Positions 56,493-64,000 of a stretch of 64,000 nucleotides of DNA are shown here, one piece after another; the first letter of the stretch is position 1; each line of letters opens with the position of its first letter. This DNA comes from Pseudomethylobacillus aquaticus. Its GTDB lineage: Bacteria > Pseudomonadota > Gammaproteobacteria > Burkholderiales > Methylophilaceae. The translations under genes and the position numbers were made by a program. Location of the stretch: contig NZ_RJVP01000002.1 in NCBI RefSeq assembly GCF_003730115.1, positions 434,001-498,000 of the forward strand, given 5' to 3'. The notes under the pieces were generated by a model. That model searched no databases, was not told the DNA's origin, and worked only from the letters and a program-made list of their open reading frames with translations.

Positions 56493-57728
56493 ATGTCAAA
56501 AATTAGCATCCCTCAGCATGGTGAAAAGATCACCGTCAACGCTGACAACTCCCTGAATATCCCGGCACAGCCGATTATCCCATTTATTGAAGGAGATGGC
56601 ATCGGCGTTGATATCACCCCGGCCATGCTGCAGGTGGTCGATGCCGCTGTGGCCAAGGCCTATGGCGGTGAGCGCAAGATCGCCTGGATGGAAGTGTTTG
56701 CTGGTGAAAAATCCACCAAGGTGTATGGCGAGAATGCCTGGTTGCCGGAAGAGACCATGCAGGCGGTGCGTGACTATGTGATCTCAATCAAGGGCCCGCT
56801 GACCACGCCAGTGGGGGGTGGCATCCGTTCCCTGAACGTGACCCTGCGTCAGGAACTCGATCTGTACGTCTGCCTGCGGCCTATCCAGTATTTCGAAGGT
56901 GTGCCCAGCCCGCTCAAGCATCCGGAGCTGACCAACATGGTGATCTTCCGTGAGAATACCGAAGATATCTATGCCGGTATCGAATGGGCGGCCGGCACGG
57001 ACGAAGTAAAGAAGGTCATCAACTTCCTGAGTGATATGGGCGTGCGCAAGAAGATCCGCTTCCCTGAATCTTCGGCCATCGGCATCAAGCCGGTGTCCGT
57101 GGACGGCAGCAAGCGTTTGGTGCGCAAGGCTATCCAGTACGCCATCGATAACAACCGCAAGTCGCTGACCATCGCCCACAAGGGCAATATCATGAAGTTC
57201 ACCGAAGGTGGCTTCAAGACCTGGGGTTACGAGATCGCCAAGCAGGAATTCGGTGCGGTGGAGATCGACGGTGGCCCATGGTGCAAGTTGCCGAATGGCA
57301 TCATCATCAAGGATTGCATCGCTGATGCCTTCTTGCAGGAGATCCTGCTGCATCCGGCTGATTATGATGTCGTGGCAACCCTCAATCTCAACGGCGACTA
57401 CATGTCCGATGCGCTGGCTGCCCAAGTGGGTGGTATCGGCATCGCGCCAGGTGCCAACTTGTCGGATACCGTCGCCATGTTCGAAGCCACACACGGCACG
57501 GCGCCCAAGATCGCTGGCAAGGATATCGCCAACCCAAGCTCGCTGATTCTGTCAGCCGAGATGATGTTGCGTCACATGGGCTGGGTGGAGGCGGCTGATC
57601 TGGTGATCGGTGGCGTGGCTAAGGCTATCGCGGCCAAGCATGTCACCCATGATTTCTCATCCCAGATGCAAGGCGCTACCCAAGTGGGCACGCTGCAATT
57701 CGGTCAGGAAATCATCAAGCATATGTAA
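56493..57728 (+). CDS. icd: NADP-dependent isocitrate dehydrogenase
   Basis: 411 residues from ATG 56493 (AGGA upstream; an ATG at 56475 would add six). [15 protein letters not shown] contains the substrate-binding Ser; [16 protein letters not shown], and [26 protein letters not shown] carry the cofactor loop of the E. coli type NADP enzyme. TCA-cycle step to 2-oxoglutarate. Ends at a bidirectional terminator shared with csp. Confidence 0.97.
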   Translation: MSKISIPQHGEKITVNADNSLNIPAQPIIPFIEGDGIGVDITPAMLQVVDAAVAKAYGGERKIAWMEVFAGEKSTKVYGENAWLPEETMQAVRDYVISIKGPLTTPVGGGIRSLNVTLRQELDLYVCLRPIQYFEGVPSPLKHPELTNMVIFRENTEDIYAGIEWAAGTDEVKKVINFLSDMGVRKKIRFPESSAIGIKPVSVDGSKRLVRKAIQYAIDNNRKSLTIAHKGNIMKFTEGGFKTWGYEIAKQEFGAVEIDGGPWCKLPNGIIIKDCIADAFLQEILLHPADYDVVATLNLNGDYMSDALAAQVGGIGIAPGANLSDTVAMFEATHGTAPKIAGKDIANPSSLILSAEMMLRHMGWVEAADLVIGGVAKAIAAKHVTHDFSSQMQGATQVGTLQFGQEIIKHM

Positions 57729-57798
57729 GCCAGCATATGTAAGGTGGTTTGCCGGCATCCGCAACGGTGTGGGCTATAGATGCACCCTACAAAAGACG

Positions 57799-57837
57799 AC
57801 GACCCGGTGGAAGTGATCCCATCGGGTCGTATTTTTT
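57799..57837. terminator. Bidirectional intrinsic terminator between icd and csp
   Basis: ACGACCCG (57799-57806) and CGGGTCGT (57823-57830) with inner extra pairs; T-run at 57832-57837 for rightward transcripts and an AAAAG stretch at 57791 that reads as TTTT for leftward ones. Confidence 0.85.
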
Positions 57838-57884
57838 AAGGCAGTGATTCTTAAAGCTGTGAGCTTGAGGGCCCTCCAGAAGCT

Positions 57885-58088
57885 TCAGGCCTTCTGGATG
57901 TTGGAGGCTTGTTTGCCTTTCGGGCCTTCGGTCACGTCAAAGCTCACGCGTTGACCTTCCTTGAGGCTCTTGTAGCCGGCTTCTACGATCGCGGAGAAGT
58001 GAGCGAACAGATCATCGCCACCATCGTCCGGAGTAATGAAACCAAAACCCTTAGCATCGTTAAACCACTTGACGGTACCAGTTGCCAT
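57885..58088 (-). CDS. Cold-shock family protein (CspA type)
   Basis: 67 residues: [19 protein letters not shown] with RNP1 (KGFGFIT) and RNP2 (DLFAHFS) single-strand nucleic-acid binding motifs. GTVKWFN start is invariant. Which Csp paralogue (cold-inducible or constitutive) cannot be told. A long untranslated leader (about 100 bases to the promoter at 58197) resembles cold-shock mRNAs. Confidence 0.97.
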   Translation of the reverse strand: MATGTVKWFNDAKGFGFITPDDGGDDLFAHFSAIVEAGYKSLKEGQRVSFDVTEGPKGKQASNIQKA

Positions 58089-58196
58089 TTCTTACATCCT
58101 TACTGAGTTGAGGAGGCGTCCCCAAAAAGTTTGTATTTCAAACACTTAAGTCGGTATGCCGGCTACATATAGTTCGAACTCAAACGCCTGAACGCT

Positions 58197-58225
58197 TTTT
58201 TACGTGTATTAATCCTAGAAGTCAA
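58197..58225 (-). promoter_or_regulatory. Candidate promoter of the cold-shock gene
   Basis: Read leftward: TTGACT (58220-58225) and TAAAAA (58197-58202) with a 17-base spacer. It predicts a transcript start near 58190 and a leader of about 100 bases. Confidence 0.5.
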
Positions 58226-58239
58226 GTGGTTTTTATGGC

Positions 58240-58974
58240 TTATTTTTTGCTGTTTTGGGCCTCGTTCATGGCCTGTTCGATGTCTTTTGCCGGGTAAGCG
58301 CCAAGCATGCGTTTGCCATTCGCGAACACCAATGTCGGGGTGCTGCTGACGTTCAGTTTGCGTGCCAGATCGGCTACCTTGGCGATCGGTGTATCGCAAC
58401 TGGCGCTGGTTTTAGGCAGCTGGTTGTTGAATATCCAGTCGTTCCAGGCACGTGCGCGATCTGGTGCGCACCAGATCGCTTTGGATTTGTTGCTGGCGTC
58501 CGGGTGCAGTTGCTCCAGCGGATACAGGAAGGTGTAGATGGTCACGTCATTGATCGCGCTCAGCTCGTTCTGTTCCAGACGCTTGCAGAATGGGCAATCC
58601 GGGTCTGAGAACACCACCACTTTACGGCTGCCGTTACCCTTGACCACTTTGATGGCCTGCTCCAGTGGCAGGCTGGAGAAGTCCACGCGGGTCAGTTCTT
58701 CCATGCGTTCACTGGTCACATCACGCTTGCTTTTCGGGTCGATCAGGCGACCTTCGGCAATCATGAAGCTGAATTTCTCATCGGTATAGACGATCTGGCC
58801 ATTCAGGAACACTTCATACAAACCGCCATAGGTGGTCTTCTTGATGCTGTCTATGCTCACTTTCGGGTAAGTGGTTTCGATGGTCTTGCGCAGACTGGCC
58901 TCATCCGCATGGGCCGCGCCCAGAAACAGGCTGGCAGTGAAGAGAAGTGCGGTGAGTTTTGCCAGTAGCAGCAT
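58240..58974 (-). CDS. dsbC: Thiol:disulfide interchange protein DsbC
   Basis: 244 residues from ATG 58974, which has AAAGGAAA in front; an ATG at 59001 is upstream. Signal peptide MLLLAKLTALLFTASLFLGAAHA, N-terminal dimerisation domain (about 24-85), thioredoxin-fold with active site CPFC (in DPDCPFCKRLEQ) and cis-Pro VSSTPTLVF. Periplasmic disulfide isomerase, kept reduced by DsbD. Stands between csp and the ubi genes. Confidence 0.95.
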   Translation of the reverse strand: MLLLAKLTALLFTASLFLGAAHADEASLRKTIETTYPKVSIDSIKKTTYGGLYEVFLNGQIVYTDEKFSFMIAEGRLIDPKSKRDVTSERMEELTRVDFSSLPLEQAIKVVKGNGSRKVVVFSDPDCPFCKRLEQNELSAINDVTIYTFLYPLEQLHPDASNKSKAIWCAPDRARAWNDWIFNNQLPKTSASCDTPIAKVADLARKLNVSSTPTLVFANGKRMLGAYPAKDIEQAMNEAQNSKK

Positions 58975-59040
58975 GGCGTTTCCTTTGTGGTTGAGTGTCA
59001 TGGGGTTCGCAATCGATCAGTAGGGGGTTGAGGCGCTGGC

Positions 59041-60207
59041 TTAACGGCTGGCTTGGCGTATCAGTTGCTGCTTCAGCAGGCTGTAACGGTCGGTCAGGCG
59101 CAAGCCCTGATTGCGCAAAGTGCGTAGTGTAGGCCGTTCGCTGGCGAACAGGCTGAACAAGCCGTGCGTCACCCAGCGCTGCGCCAGCATATCGGTTTTG
59201 CGGGCACGCTCATAGCGACGTAACAGCGTCAGATCAGCCAGGCTGCGCATCTTTTCGCGTTGCGCCAGGGTGTCGCATAGCGTGATCACATCACGAAACC
59301 CAAGGTTGACGCCCTGGCCCGCCAGCGGGTGGATGACATGCGCGGCATCGCCCACCAGCGCCAGTCCGGGCTGCACCAGAGCACTGGCCGTGCGCTGTTG
59401 CAGCGGGAAAGCGGCTGCGGGCGTCACCAGTGTCAGTTCGCCAAGTGACATGTCGCCTGCCGCCGCGACAAGGGTGGCCAGTGCTTCGTCCGTTGATTGC
59501 ATCAGGCGATGCCCCTGCGCGCGATCGCAGGACCACACCATGGAAATATGCTGGTCTGGCAAAGGTAGCCAGGCGAGGATGCCGTCCCGGCTGAACCATT
59601 GCCGTGCTGTCTGTTGATGTGGCAATTGGCAACGGAAGTTGGCGACCACACCCAGTTGCTGATAATCATGCTCACGCACTGAGATGCCGGCCTGGCTACG
59701 TAGCCAGGAATTGGCGCCGTCCGCGCCTGTCAGTAATGGCGCTTGCAGCACGCTGCCATCTTCCAGCTGCAAGGTATTGATGCCGTTGTCGCGTTTCAAC
59801 CCCATGGCGTTAGCCGCGATCTGCTGTACGCCGCTGCTGGTCAGGCACTGGTTCAGGGCCTGTTGCAATTCGCGGTTCTCAACGATGCTGCATACATGCA
59901 TCTGGTGTGCGTCATAAGCACTGAAATGCAGAGCGGCGTCCAGGTCGTCGCCATACACGCGCATGTCCTGTACGTCGCAGACGCGCGCAGGGTTCAGCTC
60001 TGACCAGACTCCCAGGCTTTCCAGCCAGTCCCGGTTGCCAGCACTGATGGCGTAGATGCGGCTGTCCCAGCCTGCCTCTGCCTGCGCTGGCGCGTGGGGC
60101 GCTGAGAGCAGTGCGACACGCAGTGATAGCGCGTCCAGTGCCAGTGCACAGGCGCTGCCGACCAGGCCAGCACCGATCACGACGACATCGAAATCGCGTG
60201 CGATCAT
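59041..60207 (-). CDS. UbiH/UbiF/COQ6-family FAD-dependent hydroxylase
   Basis: 388 residues. N-terminal FAD motif GAGLVGSACALAL and the C-terminal GLALVGDAAHVIHPLAGQGVNLGFRD (GD motif with the family His). Belongs to the aromatic-ring hydroxylases of ubiquinone synthesis; whether it acts like UbiF or another position-specific enzyme cannot be decided from sequence. Its start overlaps the ubiH-type stop (ATGA). Confidence 0.9.
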   Translation of the reverse strand: MIARDFDVVVIGAGLVGSACALALDALSLRVALLSAPHAPAQAEAGWDSRIYAISAGNRDWLESLGVWSELNPARVCDVQDMRVYGDDLDAALHFSAYDAHQMHVCSIVENRELQQALNQCLTSSGVQQIAANAMGLKRDNGINTLQLEDGSVLQAPLLTGADGANSWLRSQAGISVREHDYQQLGVVANFRCQLPHQQTARQWFSRDGILAWLPLPDQHISMVWSCDRAQGHRLMQSTDEALATLVAAAGDMSLGELTLVTPAAAFPLQQRTASALVQPGLALVGDAAHVIHPLAGQGVNLGFRDVITLCDTLAQREKMRSLADLTLLRRYERARKTDMLAQRWVTHGLFSLFASERPTLRTLRNQGLRLTDRYSLLKQQLIRQASR

Positions 60208-61385
60208 CCCCGGCCTCCGAAGCTCATTTTTTCCACCAGATGCGCCTTGGCGGGCGGGACCAGGTCCAGCAGGCCCAGCCCGGCCGCACGCAAGCTGGAC
60301 AGGCCGACGATGTTGTTGTTGAACAGCTTGACCAGAAAGTCGGTGAAACGCATGCCACCCTGACTGTCGGTTTTGCGCAGTTCGCGGTAGCGTTCCAGCA
60401 TGGTCACGCTACCGGACTCTGCTCCTGTGCCCAGTACTGAAGCGAGTTCCCAGGCATCGCGCAAACCGATGTTGAAACCTTGCCCGGCCACCGGGTGCAT
60501 GGTTTGTGCGGCATTGCCGATCACCACCAGATGCGGTGCCGTGACCGGTTTCAAGTGTGCGAGTCGCAGCGGAAAACTCAGGCGTTTGCCGACGTGCAGG
60601 AACTGTCCGACGCGATCACCGAAATTGGCATGCAGCTGTTGCAGGAACGCCGCATCGGAGAGTTGCAGCAACTGGCTGACTTCATCCTGTTTGCCGGTCC
60701 ACACCAGCGAGAAGTCACGGGCGCCGTTGGGCAGCAGCGCCATCGGCCCGGCAGGGGTGAAGCGTTCATAGGCGATGTTGTCATGCGGTAATTCGCATTG
60801 CACCTTGCTGACCAGGGCGTCATGGCCGTATTCCACTATTTCGCGCTGCATGCCGGGGATGTCACCCAGGCTGCGTCCGCCATCGGCCAGCACGGCCAGT
60901 GTACACTGCAGTTGCCTATCCGCGTCCTGCTGACGATAACTCACTTGTGCATGGTTGGGGCCGGGCAGGATGGCGCTGGCCTCTGACTGATAGTGCATAG
61001 CGATGCTGTCGCCGTCAGCGATGGCGCGATCCAGCGCGGCACTCAATGCACCGTAGGACAAGACATAGCCCAGTGCGGGTTGATCGTGTTCGCTGGCCTG
61101 CAGAAGGGTGCGCCCGAAGCTGCCGCGCTGTGAGATGTGGATGGTGTTGATGGCAGTGGCTTGCGCTGCGAGTTCGTCCCAGACTCCAAGCCGTTCCAGG
61201 ATCAAACGGCTGCCGTACGACAAGGCCAGCGCGCGCTGATCGGCATGTGCGGCACCTTGCGCACGCGATTCCAGCACGGTGCTGGCAAGGCCTTGTTGTT
61301 GCAAGGCCAGCGCCAGCGTGGCGCCTACCGGGCCGCCGCCTATGATGACGATGTGGTGAGGGATATCAGTCGTGCTGCGGGTCAT
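60204..61385 (-). CDS. ubiH: FAD-dependent hydroxylase, UbiH type
   Basis: 393 residues. GGGPVGATLALAL and the VIGNAAQTMHPVAGQGFNIGLRD block, with GNAAQ typical of UbiH (2-octaprenyl-6-methoxyphenol hydroxylase). Overlaps the following hydroxylase and lies 48 bases downstream of pepP, the common pepP-ubiH-ubi(F/I) order. Ubiquinone pathway, membrane-associated. Confidence 0.9.
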   Translation of the reverse strand: MTRSTTDIPHHIVIIGGGPVGATLALALQQQGLASTVLESRAQGAAHADQRALALSYGSRLILERLGVWDELAAQATAINTIHISQRGSFGRTLLQASEHDQPALGYVLSYGALSAALDRAIADGDSIAMHYQSEASAILPGPNHAQVSYRQQDADRQLQCTLAVLADGGRSLGDIPGMQREIVEYGHDALVSKVQCELPHDNIAYERFTPAGPMALLPNGARDFSLVWTGKQDEVSQLLQLSDAAFLQQLHANFGDRVGQFLHVGKRLSFPLRLAHLKPVTAPHLVVIGNAAQTMHPVAGQGFNIGLRDAWELASVLGTGAESGSVTMLERYRELRKTDSQGGMRFTDFLVKLFNNNIVGLSSLRAAGLGLLDLVPPAKAHLVEKMSFGGRG

Positions 61386-61433
61386 TGGTCGGTTTTCTGG
61401 CTTGTTTTTTATGCACGTTTTTTATGCACGGTT

Positions 61434-64000
<2,567 letters not shown>

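Noticed and set aside
57760-57795. GGTGTGGGCTATAGATGCACCCTAC stretch as dispersed repeat
   Set aside because: It resembles intergenic repeats of some proteobacteria but only one copy is in this window, so nothing can be shown.

Overview
This window looks like a chromosomal stretch of a GC-rich betaproteobacterium. Ubiquinone hydroxylases, a DXP-pathway dxs next to ispA, a BioC/BioH biotin route, SecB with GrxC, an AmgK/MurU pair and a complete MSHA-type pilus locus all fit that group. I lean towards Nitrosomonadales, possibly a methylotroph relative, but no 16S or other marker is present, so genus is not claimed. I saw no rRNA, tRNA, insertion sequence, prophage or CRISPR array. Most of the window is densely packed core genome.

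Left part (1-16.3 kb): a Pat-type protein acetyltransferase, cut by the left edge, is followed after 4 bases by an AcuC-like histone-deacetylase-family hydrolase, a plausible reversible lysine-acetylation pair. Then come a small acidic protein and katG (leftward). Next is a leftward metal-uptake-like cluster: DUF2946 protein, TonB-dependent receptor and a PepSY membrane protein with a His-rich loop. A small secreted protein with one Asp-box diverges from it. clpB follows behind a textbook sigma-32 promoter, then a lipoprotein, YjbQ and an iron-type alcohol dehydrogenase.

Middle part (16.3-24 kb): a glycosyltransferase behind a clear Pho box; envC-like and gpmI (leftward); rhodanese, grxC, secB, an SH3 protein and gpsA; and trmL (leftward). 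From 24.1 to 40.8 kb runs a 16-gene MSHA pilus locus in the order E-G-(pilin)-A-C-D-O-P-Q-I-I2-J-K-L-M-N. It encodes the export ATPase with a c-di-GMP-binding type N-terminus, platform protein, prepilins, a large DUF6701 tip or adhesin candidate, and the PilMNOP-like, secretin and ATPase parts.

Right part (40.8-64 kb): comF (leftward); a small membrane protein followed by bioB-F-H-C-D; xseB-ispA-dxs; and folE2, whose 3' end is repeated three times with an exact 135-bp period. Then comes an orphan alpha/beta-hydrolase-plus-helical-repeat protein that I cannot assign. Leftward MFS transporter, aroC, glutamine amidotransferase and rluE follow. icd (rightward) converges on a cold-shock gene at a bidirectional terminator. 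dsbC, two UbiH/UbiF-family hydroxylases, pepP, murU and amgK (cut by the right edge) run leftward.

The observations most worth a second look are the folE2 3'-end triplication, the Pat/AcuC-like pair, the Pho box that predicts a leaderless glycosyltransferase mRNA, the His-rich PepSY loop, and the orphan protein at 51-52.8 kb.
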